NCBI RefSeq assembly: GCF_003289945.1
Contig: NZ_QMBP01000003.1
Location: 310,001-374,000 of the forward strand
From: Mesorhizobium hawassense
GTDB lineage: Bacteria > Pseudomonadota > Alphaproteobacteria > Rhizobiales > Rhizobiaceae
Reading direction: 5' to 3'
DNA length: 64,000 nt
The position numbers were made by a program, and so were the translations under genes. This document shows positions 17,195 to 28,499 of this stretch, piece by piece; position 1 is the stretch's first letter; each line of letters starts with the position of its first letter. The notes under the pieces are model-generated. The model searched no databases and was not told where the DNA came from. It saw nothing but the letters and a program-made list of their open reading frames with translations.

Positions 17195-17265
17195 CTTCTA
17201 GCTCCTAAGCAGGTGTGGGAGTCACCCGCTACTGTGCCGATTCTGACGCCAACTGCGAAAAGCGC

Positions 17266-17400
17266 AAGCGCGTTAAATGACTCATGTTCCTAAATGAGCG
17301 CGGGAAATCAGTGGCTTCGCACCTTCAAGCGCGATTAATTGCCCGTCAGCCGAATTTTCCGCGCTATTTCGCGCTTGACAGGTGTCGAGCGCGGGAAATT
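17266..17400. repeat. Cluster of six AGCGCGnnAAAT-type motifs
   Basis: Six near-copies of a motif of the form AGCGCG followed by two or three bases and AAAT/AATT occur within 135 bases. They are at 17266-17278, 17296-17308, 17326-17340 and 17386-17400 on the plus strand, and 17353-17365 and 17366-17377 on the minus strand. Two copies share GAGCGCGGGAAAT exactly. The region has no gene and lies upstream of the minus-strand unknown gene. It could be a multi-site operator or iteron-like array. Confidence 0.55.
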
Positions 17401-17598
17401 GCAAAAATATACTCAGCTCAAAAACAAGCTAAACTGATACTCCGAGGCCGCCTGCGCTTTTTCCATCCCGGCTTTCTCGCTTCATGGTCCAGCCAAGCTA
17501 GGCGGCCGCCCGCTTCCGACCCTCTTTTGCGGCTCCCGTGGAGCCGAACAAATGGCAAGTTTCAGACGGCCAAACGACCACGATAGGTCGAACTCGGT
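17401..17598. other. Intergenic stretch with no recognisable gene
   Basis: This stretch between the repeated motifs and the decayed LacI fragment starts AT-rich and then returns to high GC. Short open frames here have no ribosome site and no family features. I see no promoter or RNA gene that I could defend. Confidence 0.5.
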
Positions 17599-17875
17599 TC
17601 ACCGTAGTTGGTATTGACGCTTAGACTGGCGTGCGGCCACCGATCCTCGCACCACCAGATCGACCGGCCAGACCTCGTCGCGTGCACCCTCTTCCAGCCC
17701 CGATACCCGTGCCGCCAGCCGCTCGGCCACGCGCGCCGGCAAGCCGGATCGAGGACCGCGTCCTCGGCAGCGGCACCGGAAAACTCTGCGGCCGCAGCCA
17801 GGGGAAGACATCGTCAAAGGCGACCAGCGAGAGACCGCCCGGGATGGTTAAGCTAGAGTCGCGCGGGGCGTACAC
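17599..17875 (-). pseudogene. Frameshifted 3' fragment of a LacI-family regulator
   Basis: On the minus strand one frame reads LTIPGGLSLVAFDDVFPWLR and continues to SSIRLAGA, and a second frame continues RVAERLAARVSGLEEGARDE to PVDLVVRGSV. Both match the C-terminal 75 residues of the intact regulator at 19395-20417. A two-base difference in a GC-rich run causes the frame change, and all upstream coding is missing. The DNA match runs from 17651 to about 17864 against 19426 to about 19643, as a direct repeat. This is a relic left by duplication or recombination at the regulator's 3' end. Confidence 0.8.
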
Positions 17876-17901
17876 TGCCGGCGATCCTCGGCCACATGCG
17901 C

Positions 17902-19296
17902 TTACAGGGCCGGCCCCAACCGGACAGGGCTGCCATCGTAGAAGCGCTGCAGCCGGAAGCGGCTGAGATCGTGCCCGATGTCGTTTCCCTGGATCATGTC
18001 GGAGACGACGCGGCCTATGCCGGGCCCGATTCCGAAGCCGTGGCCGCTCATTCCGGTCGCGACGAAGAGACCGCCGACCGCCCGGACTCGGTCCATGACG
18101 GGGACGACGTCTGGCATGGCGTCGATCATGCCGCCCCAGCCGACCTTCAAGCGAGCTTTCTCGAACTGTGGAAAGAGCTGTTTGAAATTGCGTTCTATCG
18201 CGCGCAGCCGCACCGGTTCAGGGGCCGGGTTGAGCACCCGCATTCTTTCGAAAGGACTCGTGGAATCCGGCGCCCAATCGCGCGGCGTCGACCAGCCATC
18301 CGGATAGCCTGACGGAGCGAACGGGAAATAGCGCGCTCCGAACGGATCGTTCCTGAGGGCGGGAATATATTTGATGGCGTGGCGGAAGGCGTCAGGCCCC
18401 AGGTAAAGCAAGTGGCTGCCGCCTCCCGCGAGCGTGTATCCGCAATCCTGTCTGCGCCTGAAAGCGATGTGATCGTCGGCGGCCGCGCCTGCATAGATTT
18501 CGGGCAGGGGCTCCGTTGCGGCCACGGTTACTCGGACGCTGAGCTGCGGGATGGAGACGCCATGCCTCGCCAGGAACAGGGACGACCAGACGCCGCCCGC
18601 GACCAGCACGGTGGATGTCTCTATATATCCGGCCTCGGTCCACACGCCCTTGATCCTGCCGGCCGCGATGTCGAGGGTTCGCGCCGCGCAATTCTCAATT
18701 ATTCTGGCGCCCTTTCGCACGGCAAGCCGCGCCAGCGCAGGCACCGCCAACCAAGGTTCCGCGCGCATATCTGAGGGCGTCGTCATCGCGCCCTTGAACC
18801 TGCGCGACATGCCGCTGATCAGTTTGGCGGTTTCGTCCGCATCCAGGAGACGCGTGTCGAGGTCATGGGTCGCGGCGATCTTCATGAACGCCTCGAAGCC
18901 GGCCATGTCCTTGTCGGCGTTCGCCAGATAGGTCACGCCCGTCTGGGTGAGCCCGATGTCCTCGCCGCTTTCCTCGGCCAGTTGTCGCCACAGGCGAATG
19001 GCCTCGATGACGATCGGCAGTTCATCGGCGTCTCGTCCCTGCTTTCTGATCCAACCCCAGTTTCGGGAAGACTGTTCGGCCGCGACGCGGCCTTTTTCCA
19101 GCAGCGTCACCGGGATGTTCCGGGAGGCAAGGAAAAGGGCCGTCGTCACGCCGATAATGCCGCCACCGACAATCACCACCGCCGAGGTCTTCGGCGGCGG
19201 GCCGGGGTGCCGGATCGGATCCGCCTCGGTGAACGGGAATACGGGCAAATGACACCCCTGAGGACTGGTTGACGGTTCTGGCTTACCCGTTGCCAC
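17902..19296 (-). CDS. FAD-dependent oxidoreductase (DAO / D-amino-acid dehydrogenase type)
   Basis: A 464-residue flavoprotein of the DAO superfamily. The dinucleotide-binding motif VVIVGGGIIGVTTALFLASR lies near residues 40-60 and is followed by the conserved LLEKG. The C-terminal FAD block is VATGMSGHGFGIGPGIGRVV. Family members oxidise glycine derivatives, D-amino acids or methylated amines; the substrate here is not evident. The GTG at 19296 gives a 35-residue leader before the Rossmann fold and lacks a spaced ribosome site. A TTG nearer VFPFTEADP, with AGGGG upstream, is an alternative. The gene lies between an intact LacI regulator and a duplicate of that regulator's 3' end, so it was probably inserted there. 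Confidence 0.82.
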   Translation of the reverse strand: MATGKPEPSTSPQGCHLPVFPFTEADPIRHPGPPPKTSAVVIVGGGIIGVTTALFLASRNIPVTLLEKGRVAAEQSSRNWGWIRKQGRDADELPIVIEAIRLWRQLAEESGEDIGLTQTGVTYLANADKDMAGFEAFMKIAATHDLDTRLLDADETAKLISGMSRRFKGAMTTPSDMRAEPWLAVPALARLAVRKGARIIENCAARTLDIAAGRIKGVWTEAGYIETSTVLVAGGVWSSLFLARHGVSIPQLSVRVTVAATEPLPEIYAGAAADDHIAFRRRQDCGYTLAGGGSHLLYLGPDAFRHAIKYIPALRNDPFGARYFPFAPSGYPDGWSTPRDWAPDSTSPFERMRVLNPAPEPVRLRAIERNFKQLFPQFEKARLKVGWGGMIDAMPDVVPVMDRVRAVGGLFVATGMSGHGFGIGPGIGRVVSDMIQGNDIGHDLSRFRLQRFYDGSPVRLGPAL

Positions 19297-19394
19297 TTTC
19301 CAAAATCAGGAGCAGGTGCAGGCGGACCGTTGTCCCACGAGAGTAACGCGGCCCATGAGGAAGGAGGCGGCCGGCGACGCTGTTGGGTCTTGAC

Positions 19395-20417
19395 CTATGC
19401 CGGCGCCCCAGCGACCGACCCCCTGACCACCAGATCGACCGGCCAGACTTCGCCGCGCGCGCCCTCTTCCAGCCCCGATATCCGGGCCGCCAGGCGTTCG
19501 GCGACGCGGGCGCCGGCGAGGCGGATCGAGGAGCGCGTGGTCGACAGCGGCACCGGGAAATTCTCCGGCCGCAACCAGGGGAAGACGTCGTCATGGGCGA
19601 CCAGCGACAGGTCGCCAGGAATGGTCAGGCCGAGGTCGCGCACGGCGCGCACGACGCCGAGCGCCATGATCAGGCTGGAGCAGGCGATCGCCGTCGGCGG
19701 CTCGCTGTCCTCGAGCAGGCGGCGGGCGGCGCGGTAGCCGTTCTCCTCGGTCATGGTCACTGAGCAGATATGGCGCTCGCCCAGCGTCAGGCCGCTGGCG
19801 GCAAGCGCCCGGCGCATGCCGCGCTCGCGATGGATGGCGAAGGTCTCGCGGTCGTCGCCGTTGATCAGCGCCAGCCGCTTGTGGCCGAGCTGGAGGAGCA
19901 GGCGCGCCGCCTCGTGAAATGCGCCCTCATTGTCGATGTCGAGATAGGAGTAGTCGAAGCCGAAGCCTTCGCTGCGGCCATGGACGATGAAGGGGATGCC
20001 CAGCGTATTGACCAGCGCCAGCCGCCGGTCGGCCGGACGCGGCGAGGAAATATAGACGGCATCGACCTGGCGGTTGGCGACGATGCGCCGATAGGTCGTC
20101 TCTTCGTCGTCGGCATCGGCCGGCGAGAGCACGAGATCGAGCTCGTGCGAACGGGCATAGTCGCCGAGGCCGGAGAGGAATTCGACGAAGTGCGGATCGA
20201 TGTCGACGGCGTTGCCGGTGGGCAGCACATAGCCGATCATGCCCGACTTGCCGGTGGCCAGGCGTCGCGCCGACGGGTTCGGCCGATAGCCGTGGCGCTT
20301 GGCGGCGTCCATCACGCGGCGCCGCGTTTCCTCGCTGACCTCGGGGTAGCCGTTCAGCGCCCGGCTCACCGTGGTCTGCGAGAGCGACAGCATATGCGAG
20401 AGTTGCTTGAGGTTCAT
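19395..20417 (-). CDS. aglR: LacI-family transcriptional regulator of the alpha-glucoside operon
   Basis: A 340-residue LacI/GalR repressor. The N-terminal helix-turn-helix and hinge read LSLSQTTVSRALNGYPEVSE and HGYRPNPSARRLATGKS. The periplasmic-binding-like effector domain fills the rest and ends in the usual DLVVRGS. It starts unusually early in the helix-turn-helix (MNLKQLSHML), as in rhizobial AglR. It diverges from aglE across 360 bases that contain two AAAGCGCTTT palindromes, which are good operator candidates. It therefore probably represses aglEFGAK until an alpha-glucoside is present. A decayed copy of its 3' end lies beyond the downstream oxidoreductase gene. Confidence 0.88.
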   Translation of the reverse strand: MNLKQLSHMLSLSQTTVSRALNGYPEVSEETRRRVMDAAKRHGYRPNPSARRLATGKSGMIGYVLPTGNAVDIDPHFVEFLSGLGDYARSHELDLVLSPADADDEETTYRRIVANRQVDAVYISSPRPADRRLALVNTLGIPFIVHGRSEGFGFDYSYLDIDNEGAFHEAARLLLQLGHKRLALINGDDRETFAIHRERGMRRALAASGLTLGERHICSVTMTEENGYRAARRLLEDSEPPTAIACSSLIMALGVVRAVRDLGLTIPGDLSLVAHDDVFPWLRPENFPVPLSTTRSSIRLAGARVAERLAARISGLEEGARGEVWPVDLVVRGSVAGAPA

Positions 20418-20435
20418 CGGAGGCCCTCCAGCCTC

Positions 20436-20445
20436 AAAGCGCTTT
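20436..20445. promoter_or_regulatory. Candidate AglR operator 1
   Basis: The palindrome AAAGCGCTTT lies 19 bases upstream of the aglR start. GC-centred palindromes of this form are typical LacI-family operators. Its position suits autoregulation of aglR. Confidence 0.6.
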
Positions 20446-20653
20446 AAATTTTAATCGATCCGATGATTGCGGCGATCGTCGCCGGCTGCATCGACCTTAG
20501 AGCCGCTTCCGAGCAGTTTGAAGCAAAATTGCTGCTGCATCGCCAAAAAAACATGCTGCAACGCAGTAATTTGACGACCTCGGCGAACTTTTAAATCGAT
20601 TAGCTAAGTGAGCCTCTTGACTTCCGCGCGATTCAGTGGCGAGATCAAAACAG

Positions 20654-20667
20654 CCAAAGCGCTTTGG
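20654..20667. promoter_or_regulatory. Candidate AglR operator 2
   Basis: A 14-base perfect palindrome, CCAAAGCGCTTTGG, lies about 110 bases upstream of aglE. It shares the AAAGCGCTTT core with the site near aglR. A TTGACT hexamer at about 20617 could be the -35 element of the aglE promoter, which would put the operator just downstream of that promoter. Confidence 0.6.
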
Positions 20668-20778
20668 AGCACTCTTCGAAAGGTTGCGGTTGCCTTCTCG
20701 CTGAGTCACAGTTCCGTGGGCGTCGGCGGACGAGATTGGAGGTCTCGTCCCAACTGTTTCACCACTGGGAGGAATGCG

Positions 20779-22134
20779 ATGAAGAAGATGCTTCTCTTGG
20801 GTGCCGCGTTCGCCGCGCTCACCCTTGGCCTGCCGGCACATGCCGAATTGAAATTCAAGCCGGGTGAGGATTCGAAGTTTCACTGGGCGAATTACGACGA
20901 CCTGAAGAAGGTCGACCTCAAGGGCGAAACGCTGACCATCTTCGGTCCGTGGCGCGGCGAGGATGAGACGCTCGTCCGTTCGGTGCTCGACTATTTCCAG
21001 GAAGCGACCGGCGCCGAGGTCAAATACTCCTCGTCCGAGAATTATGAACAGCAGATCGTCATCGACACACAGGCCGGCAGCCCGCCCAACATCGCCGTCC
21101 TGCCGCAACCGGGACTGATCCAGGACCTTGCTTCCAAGGGTGTGCTGACCCCGCTGGGCGACGACGTCGCCGCCTGGATCAAGGAAAACTACGCTGCCGG
21201 CGACTCCTGGGCCAAGCTCGGCACCTATACGGGCAAGGACGGCAAGCAGGGCTTCTATGCCTTTCCCTACAAGATTGACGTGAAGGGCCTGGTCTGGTAC
21301 TCGCCCGACAATTTCGAGGAGGCGGGTTACAAAGTTCCAAAGACCCAGGAAGAACTGGCCGACCTCGAGAAGAAGATCATCGCCGACGGCGGCAAGCCAT
21401 GGTGCATCGGACTGGGTTCGGGCGGCGCCACCGGCTGGCCGGCGACCGACTGGGTCGAGGACATCATGCTGCGCACGCAGCCGCCGGAAGTCTACGACAA
21501 ATGGACGAAGAACGAGATCCCGTTCACCGATCCGGCCGTGGTCAACGCCCTCGACATCTTCGGCAAGATCGCAACCGACGACAAGATGGTCGACGGCGGC
21601 GCCAAGGCCGTCGCGGCGACCGACTTCCGCGACAGCCCGAAAGGCCTCTTCACCGTGCCGCCCAAGTGCTACATGCACCATCAGGCATCGTTCATTCCTT
21701 CCTTCTTCCCGGAGAACGTGAAGCTCGGCCAGGATGCGGACTTCTTCCCCTACCCGCCCTACGCCTCCAAGCCGGAACTTGGCACGCCGTTGGAAGTGGC
21801 CGGAACGCTGGTGATGATCACCAAGGATTCCAAGGCTTCGCGTGAGTTCATCAAGTTCCTGCAGATGCCGCTCGCGCATGAATTGTGGATGGCGCAGAAG
21901 AGCTTCGTCACCCCCTTCAAGGCAGCCAACAAGGATGCCTATGGCAGCGACGCGCTGAAGAAGCAGGGCGAGATCCTGGTCGGGGCCACCACGGTGCGCT
22001 TCGACGGCTCGGACCTGATGCCCGGCAAGGTCGGCGCAGGCTCCTTCTGGACCGGCATGATCGACCTGGTCGGCGGCAAGTCCGCCCAGGACGTCGCGGC
22101 CGACATCCAGAAGAGCTGGGACGCCATCAAGTAG
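20779..22134 (+). CDS. aglE: Alpha-glucoside ABC transporter substrate-binding protein AglE
   Basis: The periplasmic receptor for sucrose, trehalose, maltose or related alpha-glucosides. The 451-residue precursor starts with a Sec signal (MKKMLLLGAAFAALTLGLPA, cut after AHA). The mature part is a family 1 binding protein with KGETLTIFGPWRGEDETLVR near the start and a long central region including GLGSGGATGWPATDWVED. The ATG has a strong GGGAGGAAT site. It is the first gene of a five-gene agl operon. Two intergenic hairpins separate it from aglF and probably allow higher expression of the receptor. Confidence 0.93.
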   Translation: MKKMLLLGAAFAALTLGLPAHAELKFKPGEDSKFHWANYDDLKKVDLKGETLTIFGPWRGEDETLVRSVLDYFQEATGAEVKYSSSENYEQQIVIDTQAGSPPNIAVLPQPGLIQDLASKGVLTPLGDDVAAWIKENYAAGDSWAKLGTYTGKDGKQGFYAFPYKIDVKGLVWYSPDNFEEAGYKVPKTQEELADLEKKIIADGGKPWCIGLGSGGATGWPATDWVEDIMLRTQPPEVYDKWTKNEIPFTDPAVVNALDIFGKIATDDKMVDGGAKAVAATDFRDSPKGLFTVPPKCYMHHQASFIPSFFPENVKLGQDADFFPYPPYASKPELGTPLEVAGTLVMITKDSKASREFIKFLQMPLAHELWMAQKSFVTPFKAANKDAYGSDALKKQGEILVGATTVRFDGSDLMPGKVGAGSFWTGMIDLVGGKSAQDVAADIQKSWDAIK

Positions 22135-22147
22135 GCATCTGGCAAAC

Positions 22148-22213
22148 AGGCCGCCGCGCGCGGCCTGAGACTTTCCTCATCCTCCACCTGGATCCGGGCT
22201 ACGGCCCGGGTCC
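22148..22213. other. Two intergenic hairpins between aglE and aglF
   Basis: The first hairpin is AGGCCGC/GCGGCCT with a 5-base loop (22148-22166). The second is GGATCCGGGC/GCCCGGGTCC with a 4-base loop and one G-T pair (22190-22213). Neither is followed by a T-run. Such structures after a binding-protein gene often protect its mRNA or attenuate the downstream genes; that role is inferred. Confidence 0.6.
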
Positions 22214-22326
22214 GACCGGCGGCGCACGCCGGAAAGCCTTCGCGTCTCATTGTTCCGAACAACTCGAAAGTCGGTGCATGCGGCCGCCAGCATTGCCTGG
22301 CCGGCTATGCGCAGGGAGAGGGACCC

Positions 22327-23340
22327 ATGGCGGCTCAGATTTTCTCGGCCATATTCGTCATCATCATCGGCGTCGGCGGCTGTGTCGCCTATTTCTGGGG
22401 CGCCAACAAACTGCTCGATCTCGTCTTCCCGTCGCGCGGCGTCTCCGGCAGCGCCGCCGTCGACAATCTGCGCCGTCAGGGCCTGGTGCGGCCGTGGCTG
22501 TTCGTCGGCCCGGCGATGATCATCCTGACGATCTATCTGATCTATCCGGTGATCGAGACGCTGCGGCTTTCCTTCCTCGACCGCGGCGGCGAGCATTTCG
22601 TCGGCCTCGCCAATTACCAATGGGCGCTCGGCGACCATGATTTCCGCAATTCGATCTTCAACAACATCCTGTGGCTGGCGGTGGTGCCGGCGGCCTGCAC
22701 CTTCCTCGGCCTGATCATCGCCGTGCTCACCGACAAGATCTGGTGGGGCACGATCGCCAAGAGCCTGATCTTCCTGCCGCTGGCGATCTCCTTCGTCGGC
22801 GCCAGCGTGATCTGGAAATTCATCTACGAGTATCGCGGCGAGGGCCAGGTGCAGATCGGCCTGCTCAACGCCATCATCCAGTATTTCGGCGGCCAGCCGC
22901 AGGTGTGGATATCGCTGCCGTTCTGGAACAATTTCTTCCTGATGATCATCCTGATCTGGATCCAGACCGGCTTTGCCATGGTGATCCTGTCGTCGGCGCT
23001 GCGCGGCATTCCGGAAGAGACGCTGGAAGCGGCCGTGATCGACGGCGCCAACCCGTTCCAGATTTTCTGGAAGATCATGGTGCCGCAGATCTGGGGCACG
23101 ATCGCGGTTGTGTGGACCACCATCACCATCCTGGTGCTGAAAGTGTTCGACATCGTTCTGACCATGACCAACGGCCAGTGGAACAGCCAGGTGCTGGCCA
23201 ATCTGATGTTCGACTGGATGTTCCGCGGCGGCGGCGATTTCGGCCGCGGCGCCACGATCGCCATCATCATCATGATCGCGGTCATTCCGATCATGGTCTG
23301 GAACATCCGCCAGGCCAACAAAGAGACGGGAGGGCATTGA
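22327..23340 (+). CDS. aglF: Alpha-glucoside ABC permease AglF
   Basis: An inner-membrane permease of the CUT1 sugar class, 337 residues. Beyond the usual six helices it has an additional N-terminal helix (AAQIFSAIFVIIIGVGGCVA) that AglF proteins carry. The EAA loop is EETLEAAVIDGANPFQIFWK (about codons 230-250). It begins after a GGGAGAGGGACC ribosome site and ends one base before aglG. Confidence 0.93.
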   Translation: MAAQIFSAIFVIIIGVGGCVAYFWGANKLLDLVFPSRGVSGSAAVDNLRRQGLVRPWLFVGPAMIILTIYLIYPVIETLRLSFLDRGGEHFVGLANYQWALGDHDFRNSIFNNILWLAVVPAACTFLGLIIAVLTDKIWWGTIAKSLIFLPLAISFVGASVIWKFIYEYRGEGQVQIGLLNAIIQYFGGQPQVWISLPFWNNFFLMIILIWIQTGFAMVILSSALRGIPEETLEAAVIDGANPFQIFWKIMVPQIWGTIAVVWTTITILVLKVFDIVLTMTNGQWNSQVLANLMFDWMFRGGGDFGRGATIAIIIMIAVIPIMVWNIRQANKETGGH

Positions 23341-23341
23341 G

Positions 23342-24496
23342 ATGGCCGCGTCCACCGGAAAGTCCTTCGTCAACCGCTTCGGCGTTCATATCGCGGTGCT
23401 GATCTTCGTCGTCATCTGGACCATTCCGACGCTCGGCATTCTGGTCTCGTCGCTGCGCGACAAGGACCAGATCATCGCCTCGGGCTGGTGGAATTCCTTC
23501 TCGAGCTCCAGCCAGACCGAGGCCGGCCGGTTGCCGCCTGCTTCCGCGCAAACCCAGAAGGACGGCAAATACGTCATCGAGGGCAACGTCTTCGGCGACG
23601 GCGCCAAGCGCGCGATCAGCGCCTTCGGCACCAAGGCGGCGGCACCGACGCAGTACAAGGCCGGCACGGCTGCCGATCTCGGCGACGGGGTGTCGCTGCA
23701 GGTCAACGGCGACGGCAGCTTCGTGCTCGCTTCGCCGAAAGCCTTCGAAGGCGACCGTGGCCAGCGTGTCTACTATGCGTCATCGGCGCCGCCGAAATTC
23801 ACCACGGACAACTACGATGCCGTGCTGTTTTCGGAAGGCATCGGCCGCTCCTTCATGAACTCGCTGACGGTGACCATTCCCTCGACGATCATCCCGATCC
23901 TGATCGCGGCCTTCGCCGCCTACGCGCTGGCCTGGATGCGTTTTCCCGGCAGGGCGCTGCTGATCGCGGTCATCATCGGCCTGCTGGTGGTGCCGCTGCA
24001 GATGTCGCTGATCCCACTGCTCAAACTCTACAACGGCGTCGGTACGTTCTTCGGCGTGCCGTCGAAAACCTACCTCGGCATCTGGCTGGCGCATACCGGC
24101 TTCGGCCTGCCCTTCGCCATCTACCTGCTCAGGAGCTATATCGCCGGCCTGCCGCGCGAGATCATGGAATCGGCGCGCATCGACGGCGCCAGCGATTTCG
24201 AGATCTTCGTCAAGATCGTGCTGCCGCTGTCCTTCCCGGTGCTTGCCTCCTTCGCCATCTTCCAATTCCTGTGGGTATGGAACGATCTCTTGGTGGCGAT
24301 GGTTTTCCTCGGTACGGCACCCGACCAGATCGTGCTGACGGCCAAGCTCAACGCGCTGCTCGGCTCGAGAGGCGGCAATTGGGAGATCCTGACGACATCG
24401 GCGTTCATCACCATCATCGTGCCGCTGATCGTGTTCTTCTCGCTGCAGCGCTATTTCGTCCGCGGGCTGCTTGCCGGCTCGGTGAAAGGAGGTTGA
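23342..24496 (+). CDS. aglG: Alpha-glucoside ABC permease AglG
   Basis: The second CUT1 permease of the agl system, 384 residues. After the first helix (HIAVLIFVVIWTIPTLGILV) it has a periplasmic insertion of roughly 110 residues (about 45-160) before the remaining five helices, which makes it longer than MalG. Such an insert is typical of AglG. The EAA loop is PREIMESARIDGASDFEIFV and the C-terminus is the usual QRYFVRGLLAGSVKGG. Only 4 bases separate its stop from aglA. Confidence 0.93.
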   Translation: MAASTGKSFVNRFGVHIAVLIFVVIWTIPTLGILVSSLRDKDQIIASGWWNSFSSSSQTEAGRLPPASAQTQKDGKYVIEGNVFGDGAKRAISAFGTKAAAPTQYKAGTAADLGDGVSLQVNGDGSFVLASPKAFEGDRGQRVYYASSAPPKFTTDNYDAVLFSEGIGRSFMNSLTVTIPSTIIPILIAAFAAYALAWMRFPGRALLIAVIIGLLVVPLQMSLIPLLKLYNGVGTFFGVPSKTYLGIWLAHTGFGLPFAIYLLRSYIAGLPREIMESARIDGASDFEIFVKIVLPLSFPVLASFAIFQFLWVWNDLLVAMVFLGTAPDQIVLTAKLNALLGSRGGNWEILTTSAFITIIVPLIVFFSLQRYFVRGLLAGSVKGG

Positions 24497-24500
24497 GATA

Positions 24501-26165
<1,665 letters not shown>

Positions 26166-26200
26166 ACTTGCAAAACAAAGCTCAACGGGAGGAGAGAACC

Positions 26201-27313
<1,113 letters not shown>

Positions 27314-27340
27314 GCACGCAGAGCCGCTACCGCAAAGAAA

Positions 27341-27370
27341 AGCGGCGGGCCCTGGCCCGCCGCTCCTGTT
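27341..27370. terminator. Terminator between aglK and the convergent DUF680-like genes
   Basis: A perfect 11-base-pair stem, AGCGGCGGGCC with GGCCCGCCGCT and a minimal loop, is followed by CCTGTTATAA. It can end transcription of the agl operon, and on the other strand that of the small exported-protein genes. Confidence 0.75.
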
Positions 27371-27387
27371 ATAATCAACGTCGGCTG

Positions 27388-27618
27388 TTAGCGATTGCCG
27401 AAGTGGTCGCGGTCGCTGCCCTGCTGAGCCGACTTCTGCGCGTCGCCCGAGTTCAGCAACTTGTAGACCGTCGAGTCGGTGCCAATCGACGACGTGCGGG
27501 TGGTGTCGACGGCCGGAGCCGGCTGGTTGACGCCGCTGTTGTCGTAGTTGTCGCTGCCGGCAAAAGCAGCCGTGGAAACGGCCATCAGGGCCGTGGCGGC
27601 AAGAATGATCTTTTTCAT
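27388..27618 (-). CDS. Small exported DUF680-like protein A (76 aa)
   Basis: A 76-residue secreted protein: MKKIILAATALMAVSTAAFA is a clear Sec signal, and the mature chain begins GSDNYD and ends SDRDHFGNR. The mature part is short, polar and without cysteine. The ATG at 27618 is chosen because the signal peptide begins there and CAGGAG stands upstream on the minus strand. The neighbouring gene encodes a paralogue with the same GSDNY start and DR.-FGN end. I recognise the pattern as DUF680, a family of unknown function described mainly from Mesorhizobium. Confidence 0.85.
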   Translation of the reverse strand: MKKIILAATALMAVSTAAFAGSDNYDNSGVNQPAPAVDTTRTSSIGTDSTVYKLLNSGDAQKSAQQGSDRDHFGNR

Positions 27619-27685
27619 TTTAGGTACTCCTGAATTTTGTCGAACCGATGCGACGGGCGAGCCGCCGCCGGTTCGAAATCGGCAG

Positions 27686-27892
27686 TTAGTTGTTGCCGAA
27701 GAGGTTGCGGTCGGCGCCCGTCTTGACCGGAACCTGCGCGGCCGGCTCCGCCTTGCGAACCGAAGCCGTGTAGGAAGAGTCAACCGTGGCGGCGGGCGGA
27801 TTGGCAGCCTGCGAGTTGTAATTATCGCTACCCGCGAAGGCGCTGCCGGAAATGGCCAGAAGGGCGGCGGCAGTGAGAACAATCTTTTTCAT
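27686..27892 (-). CDS. Small exported DUF680-like protein B (68 aa)
   Basis: This 68-residue paralogue of the preceding gene product has the signal MKKIVLTAAALLAISGSAFA and a mature chain that starts GSDNYN and ends GADRNLFGNN. The middle differs. GGAGTAG precedes the ATG at 27892. The two genes lie in tandem, 67 bases apart. Each has its own upstream sequence of similar kind, which indicates a tandem duplication. They may be envelope or stress proteins; no function is known to me. Confidence 0.85.
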   Translation of the reverse strand: MKKIVLTAAALLAISGSAFAGSDNYNSQAANPPAATVDSSYTASVRKAEPAAQVPVKTGADRNLFGNN

Positions 27893-28499
27893 TTTTGCTA
27901 CTCCAGTATCTTTATTCCGTCCGTCTATCGGCGTGTGTCGGGAATGAAATCGCGTCGTTCGGACAGCGCTGATTTGGGTGAGCCGACTGCCGGATTCCAA
28001 TCACGAAGTTTTTCCGCCTGGACCATGTCTTTGCGTCTTGAAATTGCGCTCCGCATTTCTACAACTCTGGTAAAATTAAATAATATCAATATCTTATATG
28101 TATCGCTCAGATGCCTCACCAAATATATCGGGGTGCCAATGTTCACACCGTCCTGCACGCATCGTCAACAGAAACGAACCGTTCGGTTCGACTTTAGAGT
28201 CTCCTAATGGTCACTTTTCGATACTGTTAACCAATCCACCCCGGTCGAATGGTCGATTCGGCGTGCTCGAGGGATGGAATCGGACTCGTCTTTAGGCCAC
28301 GAAACAGTCGCTGCCGCCCCATTGTCGGCGGTGGAAATCGAAGCCTGAATCGCGATGATTCTCCCAAAATGATCGACAGGACGTCGGCCCGCCTCGCCTT
28401 GCCAAGCTGGAGCCGAGTGTTTACAGGCGTTGTCCAGGGGTCAGGCAATGATGCGGCCGGCAGAGCCGCCGGCTGGAGTTGCAGAGCGGGGTCGAGAGC
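27893..28499. other. 600-base intergenic region between divergent units
   Basis: This region separates the DUF680-like pair (minus) from the PqqD-HprK-glycosyltransferase cassette (plus). It contains an AT-rich island at about 28070-28105 (TAAAATTAAATAATATCAAT), unlike anything else nearby, which is a likely divergent promoter zone. I looked for a short gene that could encode a precursor peptide for the cassette and found none with a ribosome site and plausible composition. Confidence 0.55.

Noticed and set aside
17266-17400. Replication origin reading of the motif cluster
   Set aside because: No replication initiator gene, DnaA boxes or partition genes are nearby; a regulatory array is the safer description.
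27925-28158. 77-codon minus-strand open frame in the AT-rich gap
   Set aside because: No ribosome site and no recognisable composition; the region is better read as promoter DNA.
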